This document shows, piece by piece, positions 16,740-24,711 of a stretch of 40,543 nucleotides of DNA; position 1 is the stretch's first letter, and the number at the start of each line of letters is the position of its first letter. Under the pieces are notes generated by a model that saw nothing but the letters and a program-made list of their open reading frames with translations, searched no databases and was not told the DNA's origin. The DNA is taken from positions 1 to 40,543 of the forward strand of contig CANQXA010000014.1 of NCBI GenBank assembly GCA_947627765.1, given 5' to 3'. The position numbers were made by a program, and so were the translations under genes. This DNA comes from an uncultured Clostridia bacterium. GTDB taxonomy: Bacteria > Bacillota > Clostridia > Christensenellales > Borkfalkiaceae.

Positions 16740-17336
16740 ATGGATTTTACCGAGACCAAGACCTTTCATAATCTCGCGAGAGGATTTGCGGGAGAATGTC
16801 AGGCGGGAATGCGCTATCAACTTACGGCGAAAACTGCGATGAAGCAGGGCTATGAGGTCCTCGCGGATACCATCCGTACGATCGCGAAGAACGAGACGAA
16901 TCACGCGAAGGTATTCTTTGAGACCATTCTCAAGTATGCGGGAAGCCAAGACGATATCCGTATCGACGCAGGGTTTCCCTTCCATTCGGGAACGCTTGAG
17001 GACAATTTGCGTTTTGCGGCAATCGACGAACAGGACGAAGCCGAGAACCTGTACCCCGGGTTTTCGAAGATTGCAAGAGAGGAGGGGTTTGAGCAAATCG
17101 CGCTCAAATTCGATCAGGTCGCGAAGGTGGAAGTCAACCATCGGATCATCTTCGAGTACCTCTTCGAGGCGTTCAAGGACGGCTCCCTCTACCATGCGGA
17201 ACGCCCGATGCTGTGGATCTGCAGTGAGTGCGGCTATATGCATACCACCAAGGAAGCATGGAACATCTGCCCTCTCTGCGGAGCTTCGCAGGGTGAAGTC
17301 GAACTGCATCTTCCCTTCAAAAAGGAGAATTTATGA
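16740..17336 (+). CDS. rbr: Rubrerythrin
   Basis: This 198-residue protein is a di-iron four-helix bundle (about residues 1-145) followed by a rubredoxin-like domain. Iron ligands appear in G-E-C-Q-A-G-M-R-Y (helix 1), the N-E-T-N-H-A-K segment, D-E-A-E-N-L, and V-E-V-N-H-R. The rubredoxin end has C-S-E-C-G-Y and C-P-L-C-G, four cysteines. Rubrerythrin is a hydrogen-peroxide reductase of anaerobes, so the cell is probably an anaerobe. GGGAGG precedes the start. Its stop codon is shared (ATGA) with the small Cys-rich ORF downstream. Confidence 0.96.
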   Translation: MDFTETKTFHNLARGFAGECQAGMRYQLTAKTAMKQGYEVLADTIRTIAKNETNHAKVFFETILKYAGSQDDIRIDAGFPFHSGTLEDNLRFAAIDEQDEAENLYPGFSKIAREEGFEQIALKFDQVAKVEVNHRIIFEYLFEAFKDGSLYHAERPMLWICSECGYMHTTKEAWNICPLCGASQGEVELHLPFKKENL

Positions 17337-17461
17337 GAAAGACGACGAATAAGACCGAAAACACCCAGAACAAGAGCGGCGCTTCTTCCGCGAAGAACGT
17401 GAAAAACACGAAGAGCTGCGGCGGTAAGGGCTGCGGCAAGAACGCGAAGGACTGCTCGTGA
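17333..17461 (+). CDS. Tiny basic Cys-rich protein coupled to rubrerythrin (hypothetical)
   Basis: This 42-residue ORF starts at the ATGA that ends rubrerythrin, with AAAGGAG upstream. The first 29 residues are Lys, Asn, Thr and Ser only, with no hydrophobic core. The end has three cysteines in two C-G-G-K-G-C-G-K-like steps and a terminal C-S. Such a segment could bind a metal, but no known family is recognised. The coupling to rubrerythrin and to the next ORF (overlap at 17458-17461) argues that it is translated. Confidence 0.55.
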   Translation: MRKTTNKTENTQNKSGASSAKNVKNTKSCGGKGCGKNAKDCS

Positions 17462-17577
17462 AGAACCTCAAACGGGGCGCCAAGATGCGCTCGGAGGACG
17501 ATATTCTCGGCAGTTATACGGGGGTCAACGCGGACGACAGATCCGAAAAACCCGTACAGGACGCCGACGACCTCTGA
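17458..17577 (+). CDS. Tiny acidic protein, GTG start (hypothetical)
   Basis: This 39-residue ORF starts with GTG overlapping the stop of the Cys-rich ORF (GTGA). An internal ATG at 17485 could be the start instead. The tail is strongly acidic (D-A-D-D-L at the end) with G-S-Y-T-G in the middle. I have the impression that short Firmicutes proteins end in similar D-A-D-D-L tails, but cannot verify it. A strong terminator follows within 10 bases, which places it in the rubrerythrin transcript. Confidence 0.5.
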   Translation: MKNLKRGAKMRSEDDILGSYTGVNADDRSEKPVQDADDL

Positions 17578-17586
17578 AACCTGTGG

Positions 17587-17624
17587 GAGAGAACGGAGAG
17601 AGATTTCCGTTCTCTCTTTTTTTT
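17587..17624 (+). terminator. intrinsic terminator of the rubrerythrin unit
   Basis: GAGAGAACGGA (17587-17597) pairs perfectly with TCCGTTCTCTC (17606-17616), followed by eight T. Confidence 0.92.
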
Positions 17625-17648
17625 GCGCGCACTTTCCCCCAATATCAC

Positions 17649-17677
17649 TTGCAAATTTGACGGTTTTGTACTACAAT
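17649..17677 (+). promoter_or_regulatory. sigma-A promoter of trmL, predicted to give a leaderless mRNA
   Basis: TTGCAA (17649-17654), 17-base spacer, TACAAT (17672-17677). The +1 is predicted at 17684, the A of the trmL ATG, and no Shine-Dalgarno sequence is present. Confidence 0.75.
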
Positions 17678-17683
17678 AGTCGT

Positions 17684-18178
17684 ATGTTTCACGTCGTCTT
17701 GGTCGAACCCGAGATCCCGCAGAACACGGGGAACATCGCCCGTACCTGCGCCGCCACGGGATGTTCACTGCATCTCGTAAAACCTCTCGGCTTCGAAGTT
17801 ACCGATAAATTCTTAAAGCGCGCCGGTCTCGACTATTGGCAGTATGTAGACGTTCAGGTGCACGAGGATCTCTCGGAAGTCTTTGCCCTTCTGCCTCCGC
17901 CCTATTTTTTCTTTACGACCAAGGCGAAGACTTGCTATGCCGACGCCGTGTATCCCAAGGGGAGCGTCCTGTTTTTCGGGAAGGAGACGGCGGGGCTCGA
18001 TGAAGAGCTGCTCGTCGCCCACGGGCGGGAGTGCGTACGCATTCCCATGTGCGGGGAGCGGCGCTCGCTCAACCTCTCGAATTGCGTCGCCGTCGCGGTC
18101 TATGAGGGACTGCGGCAGAACCGTTTCGAAGGATTGCAGGCGGAGGGCGATTTGCACAGACTGTCATGGGAAAGCTGA
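17684..18178 (+). CDS. trmL: tRNA (cytidine/uridine-2'-O-)-methyltransferase TrmL (SPOUT family)
   Basis: The protein has 164 residues. It methylates the ribose of wobble base 34 in two leucine tRNAs with SAM. Motifs of the SPOUT fold: V-E-P-E-I-P-Q-N-T-G-N-I-A-R-T near the N-terminus (motif 1), F-G-K-E-T-A-G-L near residue 105 and R-S-L-N-L-S-N-C-V-A-V near residue 130, the knotted SAM site. An in-frame ORF extends 9 codons further upstream, but the promoter overlies those codons. It overlaps the next gene by 13 bases. Confidence 0.95.
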   Translation: MFHVVLVEPEIPQNTGNIARTCAATGCSLHLVKPLGFEVTDKFLKRAGLDYWQYVDVQVHEDLSEVFALLPPPYFFFTTKAKTCYADAVYPKGSVLFFGKETAGLDEELLVAHGRECVRIPMCGERRSLNLSNCVAVAVYEGLRQNRFEGLQAEGDLHRLSWES

Positions 18179-19227
18179 AAAACATTGCCGTGCGGGTGCT
18201 TTTCTCCCTGCTCGTAGCCGGGAGCGTGTGCTCGCTGTTCCTTCCCCCGCCGAGGGCGGTCTCCCCCAACGATTTCGGGTACATTTGCCGCTTTGAGGGC
18301 GGTGTGGAACTTCTGCGCTTTGCGGAGATCTATCCCCTGCTCGACGGGACGGACGGGCAGACCATCTACCTCGACCGCGAAGGAGAGCGCGGGGCGGTCG
18401 CGGGGAGCGAACCTTTCTCCCGCGCCTACGGCTTGCTCTCGGACGGGCCGTTCGCCGATCTCTATGCGCTCAGAACGGACGGGCTCAACTCCGTCGAACG
18501 GGCGGCGCTCTTCCGTGCATTCGGCGGGACAAGCTACTACGCGGGCGAGGAATTCCGCTACGGCGGCGTGCGGCTTGAACGAATGACCCGTGCCAACGCC
18601 GACCGCGTCGTCCTGCTCGACGGCGCCCTTCCGAAAGGGTATCTTTCGGACATGGGTGCCTCGGAATTGGTCATCACCTCGTCCGCTTCGGTGAAAGCGG
18701 AGGATCTTGCGGGGAGCGAAGTCGGTAAGATCACGGCGTTTTCGCCCTACCGCGCAGAAGGGGACGCGCTCTACTATGACGGCGCGGAAGGGATCCGTCT
18801 CGTCGCGGCGCTTCCCGCAGCAAAAGAGCTCTCGCTTCTCGGCATGGACTTTATCGACCGCGGCGCCCTCGCCCCCTGCAAGGAGCTGACCTCGCTCACC
18901 CTCGCCTTTGTGGGAGCTTCCCCCGACCTTCGGGGAGGCGCATGGGTGGAATTTTCCGCGCTCTTCGATGAGGAATGCGGCGTTCCCGCGGGTTTGAAAC
19001 GGGTGAAAGTTACGGGCGGGTCGCTCGCCGCCTATTGTTTTTTGGGCGCGCCCGCGGTGGAAGAGATCGACTGTTGCGGCATGGATCCCGCAAACATCGA
19101 CCCCGAGGCGTTCACGGGGAGCGGCTGGCGGATCCTGCACACCCCGCGCGCCGATCTTGCGCTTTCGGGGAGCTATGAGAGTGAAACCGCTCCCTGCGGT
19201 TGTACGGTTTATCGGAGGCTTTCGTGA
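18166..19227 (+). CDS. Exported protein with leucine-rich-repeat-like segments (hypothetical)
   Basis: The protein has 353 residues. An N-terminal signal anchor (basic M-G-K-L-K, then V-L-F-S-L-L-V-A-G-S-V-C-S-L-F-L) points to export or membrane anchoring. The rest is soluble and strand-rich, with LRR-like short strands in the second half: L-S-L-L-G-M-D, L-T-S-L-T-L-A, K-R-V-K-V-T-G-G, E-E-I-D-C-C-G-M. The pattern recalls BspA-like surface proteins, but repeats are poorly regular and the family is not certain. It begins in the end of trmL and ends 4 bases into the cardiolipin synthase gene. Confidence 0.65.
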   Translation: MGKLKNIAVRVLFSLLVAGSVCSLFLPPPRAVSPNDFGYICRFEGGVELLRFAEIYPLLDGTDGQTIYLDREGERGAVAGSEPFSRAYGLLSDGPFADLYALRTDGLNSVERAALFRAFGGTSYYAGEEFRYGGVRLERMTRANADRVVLLDGALPKGYLSDMGASELVITSSASVKAEDLAGSEVGKITAFSPYRAEGDALYYDGAEGIRLVAALPAAKELSLLGMDFIDRGALAPCKELTSLTLAFVGASPDLRGGAWVEFSALFDEECGVPAGLKRVKVTGGSLAAYCFLGAPAVEEIDCCGMDPANIDPEAFTGSGWRILHTPRADLALSGSYESETAPCGCTVYRRLS

Positions 19228-20804
19228 AACGGATTTTCAAAAAGATCTTCAGCCGCTTTTCTTTGGTCGCGCTGACCATCATCTCCCTCTTTGTCGTCTT
19301 TGTTTTGACCGTGCTCTTCGGGATCTATGCGACCGACCGCGTCGTCGCACACTTCTATCCGAACACGGGGAAATATCTCGGCGTTGCATTCAACGTCCTC
19401 TCGTGGATCTTGGTCGTCGTGACCGTACTCCACGCCGCCAACCGCGACATGGTGCCCGAGACAAAGATCCCGTGGATCATCTGCATCATCGTCTTGCAGA
19501 TCTTCGGCGTTGCAATCTATCTCGTCTTTTCGTGGCACCGTCCCTCCAAGAAGTCCCGCCTTCTGCATAGGGAGATCAGGGAGCGCGCGCTTCCCTACGA
19601 GACGCCGCGCGTGCCCAAGGAGATCGCCTTCATCGAGATGGGGCACTGGGCGCAAGTGAGCGAAGCGCTTTCCACTTCCAACCCGTCCGCCGTGCTCTAT
19701 CCCAATACCTATACCGAATACTTCCCCTCTGGGGCCGCCTATCTTTCCCGTCTTTTGCACGACCTCGACCGCGCCAAGAGCTACATCTTCCTCGAATTCT
19801 TCATCATCGAAAAGGGCAAGATGTGGGATAGCATCCTCGCCGTTTTGGAGAGGAAGGTGAAAGAGGGCGTGGAAGTGCGCGTCATGTACGACGACATCGG
19901 CTGTATGAGCCGCCTTCGCTTCAACTACTACAAACAGCTCCGCGAAAAGGGGATCGACTGCGTGAAGTTCAACCCCTTCGTGCCCGTGGTCTCCAACGTC
20001 CACAACAACCGCGACCACCGCAAGATCGTCGTCATCGACGGCACGGTCGGCTACACGGGCGGGCTCAACCTTGCCGACGAGTACATCGGCGAAGTCAAAC
20101 CCTTCGGCGAATGGAAGGATACCGCCGTCCGCCTCGAGGGGGAGGGCGTACGCGGCCTGCTCTTCATGTTTTTGCGCCTCTTCGATCTGCAAAAGCGCAC
20201 CTCCGAGGACTTCGGCCGCTACCTTCCCGCGCGCGTCGAGCCCTTCGTCGGGCAGGGATTCGTCCAGCCCTACGGGGACGGACCCTCTCCCCTGTACGAC
20301 CGCCATCTCGGGGAGGACGTCTACGTCAACATCCTATCGGGGGCGCGGCATTACGTCTGGCTCACGACGCCCTACCTCATCATCGATTACCGCCTCAGGC
20401 AGGCGATGATCTCGGCGGCAAAGCGGGGCGTGGACGTCCGCGTGATGACCCCCCACATTCCCGATAAGAAGATCGCGTTCGCCCTGACCCGTTCCAACTA
20501 CGCGGCGCTCATCAAGGGCGGCGTGAAAGTATACGAATTCACGCCCGGGTTCGTCCACGCGAAGGGCATGATCGCGGACGACGAGATCGGCGTGGTCGGC
20601 ACGATCAACCTCGATTACCGCTCCTTCCTCTATCACTTCGAGGACGCCGTTCTGATGTACAAGACGGAGGCTTTGAAGGCGATGAAGGCGGACATGGTGC
20701 GCACGTTTTCGGTCTCCGCCTTACAGACGCAGGAGGACGCCAAGCGAAGCGTGGTATGGCGCTGGATCTGCGAAGTCGCGAAGATCTTCGCGCCGCTCTT
20801 TTAA
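19224..20804 (+). CDS. cls: Cardiolipin synthase (phospholipase D family)
   Basis: The protein has 526 residues with GTG start; GGAGG lies 5 bases before it and the upstream stop overlaps it (GTGA). The N-terminus has two or three transmembrane helices (about residues 10-95). Two phospholipase D motifs follow: H-R-K-I-V-V-I-D-G near residue 265 and H-A-K-G-M-I-A-D-D near residue 445. It joins two phosphatidylglycerol molecules into cardiolipin and glycerol at the membrane. Length and layout are normal. Confidence 0.95.
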   Translation: MKRIFKKIFSRFSLVALTIISLFVVFVLTVLFGIYATDRVVAHFYPNTGKYLGVAFNVLSWILVVVTVLHAANRDMVPETKIPWIICIIVLQIFGVAIYLVFSWHRPSKKSRLLHREIRERALPYETPRVPKEIAFIEMGHWAQVSEALSTSNPSAVLYPNTYTEYFPSGAAYLSRLLHDLDRAKSYIFLEFFIIEKGKMWDSILAVLERKVKEGVEVRVMYDDIGCMSRLRFNYYKQLREKGIDCVKFNPFVPVVSNVHNNRDHRKIVVIDGTVGYTGGLNLADEYIGEVKPFGEWKDTAVRLEGEGVRGLLFMFLRLFDLQKRTSEDFGRYLPARVEPFVGQGFVQPYGDGPSPLYDRHLGEDVYVNILSGARHYVWLTTPYLIIDYRLRQAMISAAKRGVDVRVMTPHIPDKKIAFALTRSNYAALIKGGVKVYEFTPGFVHAKGMIADDEIGVVGTINLDYRSFLYHFEDAVLMYKTEALKAMKADMVRTFSVSALQTQEDAKRSVVWRWICEVAKIFAPLF

Positions 20805-20813
20805 GGAGGCGAT

Positions 20814-21065
20814 ATGATCCATTCGATGAGCGGCGGCGTTCTCGCCGACGGCACGGTGTATACGTTTGCGAAAGTGGAGGCGGCGGGCTCGCCGCGGTGG
20901 TATCTTGCGCCCTTTTCGGTCTCTGCGGGGGAGCGGGTTGTCGTCCCCTTCGGAGAGGGCGAGGCGGAGGGCGTCGTCCTCAAAACGGAGAATTGTACCC
21001 GCCAGACCGCGCCCGTCCCCGTAAACCGCGCCCGCGAGATCATCAGAAAATGTGTTTCTTCATAA
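20814..21065 (+). CDS. Small protein resembling the N-terminal domain of PriA (hypothetical)
   Basis: This 83-residue protein follows a strong AGGAGG site 10 bases after cls. The central segment, G-E-R-V-V-V-P-F-G-E-G-E-A-E-G-V-V-L, recalls the 3'-DNA-end binding domain of primosomal protein PriA (G-x-R-V-x-V-P-F-G ... G-V-V), but no helicase follows; a stop and a promoter come instead. It could be a stand-alone PriA-like small domain or a degenerate relic. No membrane segment or signal. Function unknown. Confidence 0.55.
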   Translation: MIHSMSGGVLADGTVYTFAKVEAAGSPRWYLAPFSVSAGERVVVPFGEGEAEGVVLKTENCTRQTAPVPVNRAREIIRKCVSS

Positions 21066-21071
21066 AATAGG

Positions 21072-21100
21072 TTGACAAACCCGAAGCAATGGGGTACAAT
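21072..21100 (+). promoter_or_regulatory. sigma-A promoter of mntP
   Basis: Consensus TTGACA (21072-21077), 17-base spacer, TACAAT (21095-21100); the start is near 21107, just before the riboswitch. Confidence 0.88.
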
Positions 21101-21101
21101 G

Positions 21102-21228
21102 AAAGGGTCATAGGGGAGTAATCGGTCCGCACAGGCGGGCGGCGGCGTCCACATTCTGCGAAATTTCGCGGGCGCCGCATGAAACGGTGAGACTTATGCA
21201 CGATAGTTTCGTGCGTGAGTCTTTTTTT
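21102..21228 (+). ncRNA. yybP-ykoY manganese riboswitch with intrinsic terminator, ahead of mntP
   Basis: The leader begins with AAAGGGTC, then AGGGGAGTA, the invariant loop of the yybP-ykoY family, and ends with GTGAGACTT, the conserved 3' side of P1. The 3' part runs into a strong terminator: 21190-21203 pairs with 21209-21222 (two G-U pairs), then seven T. Since the aptamer 3' strand is also part of the terminator arm, Mn2+ binding should block the terminator and switch mntP on, as known for this family. The aptamer call is pattern-based; no covariance search was run. Confidence 0.82.
21190..21228 (+). terminator. riboswitch expression-platform terminator
   Basis: A 14-base-pair stem beginning AGACTTATG with 5-base loop and a run of seven T, ending 20 bases before the mntP start codon. 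Confidence 0.88.
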
Positions 21229-21247
21229 ATCGGCGAAGGAGGAGACC

Positions 21248-21820
21248 ATGGAGATCTGGGAAGTCCTGCTCGTGGGGGCGGCGCTCGCAATGGACGCCGT
21301 TGCCGTCGGCATGACGGACGGAATGGCGGAACCGCGGATGCCTGCGGGGAAGACGCTTTTCATCGCGCTGATGTTCGGCACGATGCAGCTCCTCATGCCC
21401 GTTTTCGGCTATTACGCGGGCGGGGCGTTCGTTTCCGCCGTCGCAAAGATCGCGCCGTGGCTCTCCTTCGCGCTCCTCTTGTTCATCGGCGGGAAAGCCA
21501 TCCTCGGCGCGGCGGAGCGGAAAAAGAGCGAGGCGCCGAGGCCGGTCGGAGCGGGAAAGATCTTGTTGCAGGGGATCGCGACGAGCATCGACGCGCTCGC
21601 CGTCGGCGTCACGTTTTTGGCGACGGAGACCACGGTCGGGCTACCCATGTCCGTGGAATGGTGTTCATTTTTGATCGGCGTTGTCACGTTTGCGCTCGTA
21701 GTCCCCGCCGTCTGTTTGGGAAAGAAGGCGGGCGACGGTCTGAGCGGGAAAGCCGAGCTTTTGGGCGGGATCGTACTCATTGCCGTCGGCGTAAAGATCT
21801 TGCTCGAAGGCATTTTATGA
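21248..21820 (+). CDS. mntP: Manganese efflux pump MntP
   Basis: The protein has 190 residues with six hydrophobic helices in two internally similar halves. Each half carries a conserved D-A motif: A-L-A-M-D-A-V-A-V-G-M near residue 14 and T-S-I-D-A-L-A-V-G-V near residue 118. It exports Mn2+ from the cytoplasm. GGAGGAGACC lies immediately before the ATG at 21248; an upstream in-frame extension would start inside the terminator. Regulation by the Mn riboswitch in its leader agrees with the function. Confidence 0.95.
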   Translation: MEIWEVLLVGAALAMDAVAVGMTDGMAEPRMPAGKTLFIALMFGTMQLLMPVFGYYAGGAFVSAVAKIAPWLSFALLLFIGGKAILGAAERKKSEAPRPVGAGKILLQGIATSIDALAVGVTFLATETTVGLPMSVEWCSFLIGVVTFALVVPAVCLGKKAGDGLSGKAELLGGIVLIAVGVKILLEGIL

Positions 21821-21862
21821 GGTCGCCGACTCCTTAAAATTTGCGCGGCGCGCCCTCTTTGC

Positions 21863-21891
21863 TTGACAATTCCCCGCGGATGTGTTAGAGT
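21863..21891 (+). promoter_or_regulatory. sigma-A promoter of the exchanger-ABC unit
   Basis: TTGACA (21863-21868), 17-base spacer, TAGAGT (21886-21891) with extended -10 TG at 21883-21884. The +1 is near 21898. Confidence 0.75.
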
Positions 21892-21892
21892 T

Positions 21893-21989
21893 TTAGGGTC
21901 GGGAGGGAGTAGTCCTCGGCGCAGCGGCAACATACCCCGCCTTTGGCGTGTCGCGGCGGTTCATTCAGAATGACAAGACTTCCGAAGAA
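21893..21989 (+). ncRNA. second yybP-ykoY-type riboswitch, ahead of the CaCA exchanger
   Basis: The leader contains AGGGTC, GGGAGTAG and GCAACATACC, then a 3' ACAAGACTT. These match the conserved loop strands of yybP-ykoY and parallel the first leader (AGGGTC, GGGGAGTA, GAGACTT). No T-run follows, unlike the first. It may control ribosome access to GAGAGG at about 21991 instead of termination. Ligand taken as Mn2+ by family; not shown here. Confidence 0.75.
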
Positions 21990-22003
21990 ACAGAGAGGAA
22001 ACT

Positions 22004-23005
22004 ATGCTGTATCTTTGGATCTTTTTATTGATCGTCGGGTTCGCCCTGCTCGTGAAGGGGGCGGATTGGTTCGTGGAGGGCGCCGCGGGGATCGCGAAAA
22101 AGTGCAAAGTCCCCGCGCTCGTGATCGGGCTTACGGTCGTCGCCTTCGGGACAAGCGCTCCCGAGCTCGCCGTCTCGGTCGCCTCCGCCATCCGCCGTTC
22201 GACGGACATCTCGCTCGGCAACGTGTTCGGCAGTAACATCGTCAATATCCTGCTCATTCTCGGGTTTTCGTCGCTCATCCACACCCTGCCCGTGCGGCGG
22301 GAGTCCATCGTGCTAGACCTGCCGTTTCTCCTTATCGCCTCCGCGCTCGCCGTGGGGCTTGGGGCATGGGGACGCGCCCTATCGTGGTGGGACGGGCTCA
22401 CCCTGCTCGCCGTCTTTGCCCTCTATCTTACGTTGCTCTTCCGCCGTGCGCGGAAGGACCGTTCCGCTTCGGAGGCGGCGGAGGCGGAGATGGCGGAAAG
22501 GGACCCGCCCAAAGGAAAACTCGCCCGCAAGTTCTACGAATGGGAACAGCGTCTCGCGTTTCTCATCGTCTTGACGGTGATCGGGCTTGGCATGGTGGTC
22601 GGCGGGGGGACGCTCCTCGTCGAGGGCGCCCGCTACATCGCCCGCGCGCTGGGAGCCGGGGAGGACATCATCGGGCTGACCGTCGTCGCCATCGGCACTT
22701 CGCTCCCCGAACTCGTCACCTCCGTGGTCGCCGCGCACAAGGGCGAGACGGACATCGCCGTGGGCAACATCGTCGGCAGTAACATCTTTAATATCTTCAT
22801 GGTCGCGGGGATCGCTTCCCTCTTCTACCCGCTCACCTTCAACTACGGCAGTAATTTGGTGGACGCCCTCGTCGCTTTGGGGGCGGCGGTCCTCCTTTTT
22901 GCGCTCGCCCTATTGTTCCGCCGCAAACTCGGTAAGATCGCGGGCGCGGTCATGCTACTCTCCTTTCTCGGGTATTACGTCTATCTCTTCGTCGTGAGGC
23001 TGTAA
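22004..23005 (+). CDS. Cation exchanger of the CaCA family (YrbG/CaxA-like)
   Basis: The protein has 333 residues with about 10 hydrophobic helices. The two alpha repeats are G-L-T-V-V-A-F-G-T-S-A-P-E-L near residue 42 and G-L-T-V-V-A-I-G-T-S-L-P-E-L near residue 225, each followed by a G-N-x-x-G-S-N-I segment. These line the cation site; exchange of Ca2+ (or Mn2+ here) for Na+ or H+ is expected. A charged loop (about residues 150-180) separates the halves. The Mn-type riboswitch upstream suggests Mn2+ is at least one cargo. Its stop overlaps the next gene start (TAATG). Confidence 0.92.
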   Translation: MLYLWIFLLIVGFALLVKGADWFVEGAAGIAKKCKVPALVIGLTVVAFGTSAPELAVSVASAIRRSTDISLGNVFGSNIVNILLILGFSSLIHTLPVRRESIVLDLPFLLIASALAVGLGAWGRALSWWDGLTLLAVFALYLTLLFRRARKDRSASEAAEAEMAERDPPKGKLARKFYEWEQRLAFLIVLTVIGLGMVVGGGTLLVEGARYIARALGAGEDIIGLTVVAIGTSLPELVTSVVAAHKGETDIAVGNIVGSNIFNIFMVAGIASLFYPLTFNYGSNLVDALVALGAAVLLFALALLFRRKLGKIAGAVMLLSFLGYYVYLFVVRL

Positions 23006-24711
23006 TGAAACATCTCTTTGCCTGTTTGAAACGGTATCGGATCGAGGCGATTTTGTCGCCTCTTTTCAAACTGTGCGAAGCGTCGATGGAGCTCGTCGTG
23101 CCCCTCGTGATCGCAAAGATCGTAGACGTCGGCATCGCGCAGGGAGACAAGATGTTCATCGTCCATGCGGTGCTCCTGCTCGCGGCGTTTGCGGCGCTCG
23201 GGGTCGCGTTCGCCCTCACCGCGCAGTACTTCGCGGCAAAGGCCGCCGTGGGGACTTCCGCCGAGCTGAGAAGCCGCCTCTTCCGCAAGCTCGAGAGCTT
23301 TTCTTACACCCAGATCGACGGCATGGGTACCTCGTCGATGCTCACCCGTATGACGAGCGACGTCAATCAGGTGCAGACGGGCGTCAACATGACGCTCAGG
23401 ATCCTGCTCCGTTCGCCCATCGTCGTATTCGGCGCCACGGCGCTCGCGTTTACGGTGGATGTACGGACCGCGCTCGTCTTCGTCGCCCTCATTCCCTTCC
23501 TCTTTGCGGTCATTTTCCTCGTCATGAAGGTGTGCGTACCCCGCTACCGTGCGGTGCAGGAGAAGGTAGACGGCGTCTATCTCTCCACGCGCGAGAATTT
23601 GACGGGCGTGCGCGTGATCCGCGCTTTCCGCCTCGAAGAGGAGGAAAAAGCGGCGTTTTCCCAAAAGAATTCCGCCCTCGAACGGGCGCAGGTGAGGGTG
23701 GGCAGGATCGCTTCGGTCACCGCGCCGCTCACCTTTTTGCTCGTCGAACTCGCCGTCGTCGCGCTCATCGCCGTGGGCGCCGTTCGGGCGGGCGGCGGCA
23801 AGATCGGGCAGGGCGACGTCCTCGCACTATATAGTTATCTTTCGCTCATCCTCGTCGAACTCGTCAAATTCGCCAATCTCATCGTGACGCTGACCAAGAC
23901 GGTCTCCTGTGCGAAACGGATCGGCGTTGTCCTCGATACGGAGGGGGAGGACGCGGGCGGCGGAAGCCCCGATCGCGGACATGGTAGCGGGCTTTCCTTT
24001 GAACACGTCTCGTTCACCTACGAAAAAGGCGGCGCGCCGACTTTGAGCGACATCACGTTTATCGCGGCGGAGGGGGAGACGGTCGGCATTCTCGGCGGTA
24101 CGGGTTCGGGGAAGACCACCCTCGTCAACCTCATCCCCCGCTTCTATGAGGCGACGGAGGGGACGGTCCGTCTCGGCGGCCGTCCGCTTGGGGAGATCCC
24201 CGTAGCCGAACTCCGTGCGCGCGTGGGCGTCGTACCCCAAAAGGTGACCCTGTTCCGCGGGACGATCGCCTCCAATCTCCGCTGGGGGGCCCCCGACGCC
24301 ACCGACCGCGAGCTCGAAGAAGCCGCCGCGCTCGCGCAAGCGGGAGACATTTTGGAGGCGAAGGGCGGGCTCGGAGCCGAAGTCGCCCAAGAGGGCAGAA
24401 ATTTCTCGGGCGGACAGCGCCAACGTCTCACCATCGCCCGCGCCCTCGTCAAAAAGCCCGAGATCCTCATCCTCGACGATTCCGCCTCCGCGCTCGACTA
24501 TGCGACGGACGCGCGCCTGAGGGCTTCCTTAAAACACCTCGGCTGTACGGTGCTGATCGTCTCGCAGCGGGTCGCCGCAGTGATGGACGCGGACAAGATC
24601 TTAGTGCTCGACGAGGGGCGGATCGCGGACATGGGTACCCACGATGAGCTCATGGAGCGTTGTCCGCTCTATCGCGAGATCTATGGATCGCAGACGGAGG
24701 TGCAGGTATGA
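23005..24711 (+). CDS. ABC exporter subunit with degenerate ATP site (type I half-transporter)
   Basis: The protein has 568 residues: six transmembrane helices (about 1-310), then an ATPase domain. Walker A G-G-T-G-S-G-K-T-T is near residue 364, and the signature F-S-G-G-Q-R-Q-R near 467. Walker B is L-I-L-D-D-S-A, with Asp in place of the catalytic Glu, and the switch residue in I-V-S-Q-R-V is Gln instead of His. These changes are normal for the degenerate half of heterodimeric exporters such as TM287/288 or BmrC. The partner follows directly (ATGA overlap at 24708). The cargo is unknown. The gene starts in the stop of the exchanger gene. Confidence 0.93.
   Translation: MKHLFACLKRYRIEAILSPLFKLCEASMELVVPLVIAKIVDVGIAQGDKMFIVHAVLLLAAFAALGVAFALTAQYFAAKAAVGTSAELRSRLFRKLESFSYTQIDGMGTSSMLTRMTSDVNQVQTGVNMTLRILLRSPIVVFGATALAFTVDVRTALVFVALIPFLFAVIFLVMKVCVPRYRAVQEKVDGVYLSTRENLTGVRVIRAFRLEEEEKAAFSQKNSALERAQVRVGRIASVTAPLTFLLVELAVVALIAVGAVRAGGGKIGQGDVLALYSYLSLILVELVKFANLIVTLTKTVSCAKRIGVVLDTEGEDAGGGSPDRGHGSGLSFEHVSFTYEKGGAPTLSDITFIAAEGETVGILGGTGSGKTTLVNLIPRFYEATEGTVRLGGRPLGEIPVAELRARVGVVPQKVTLFRGTIASNLRWGAPDATDRELEEAAALAQAGDILEAKGGLGAEVAQEGRNFSGGQRQRLTIARALVKKPEILILDDSASALDYATDARLRASLKHLGCTVLIVSQRVAAVMDADKILVLDEGRIADMGTHDELMERCPLYREIYGSQTEVQV
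23974..23984 (+). repeat. polar motif CGCGGACATGG, copy 4
   Basis: Exact 11-mer followed by TA; in the first ABC gene in a different frame (R-G-H-G). Confidence 0.85.
24624..24634 (+). repeat. polar motif CGCGGACATGG, copy 5
   Basis: Exact 11-mer followed by GTACC; same ABC gene, frame A-D-M-G. Confidence 0.85.
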
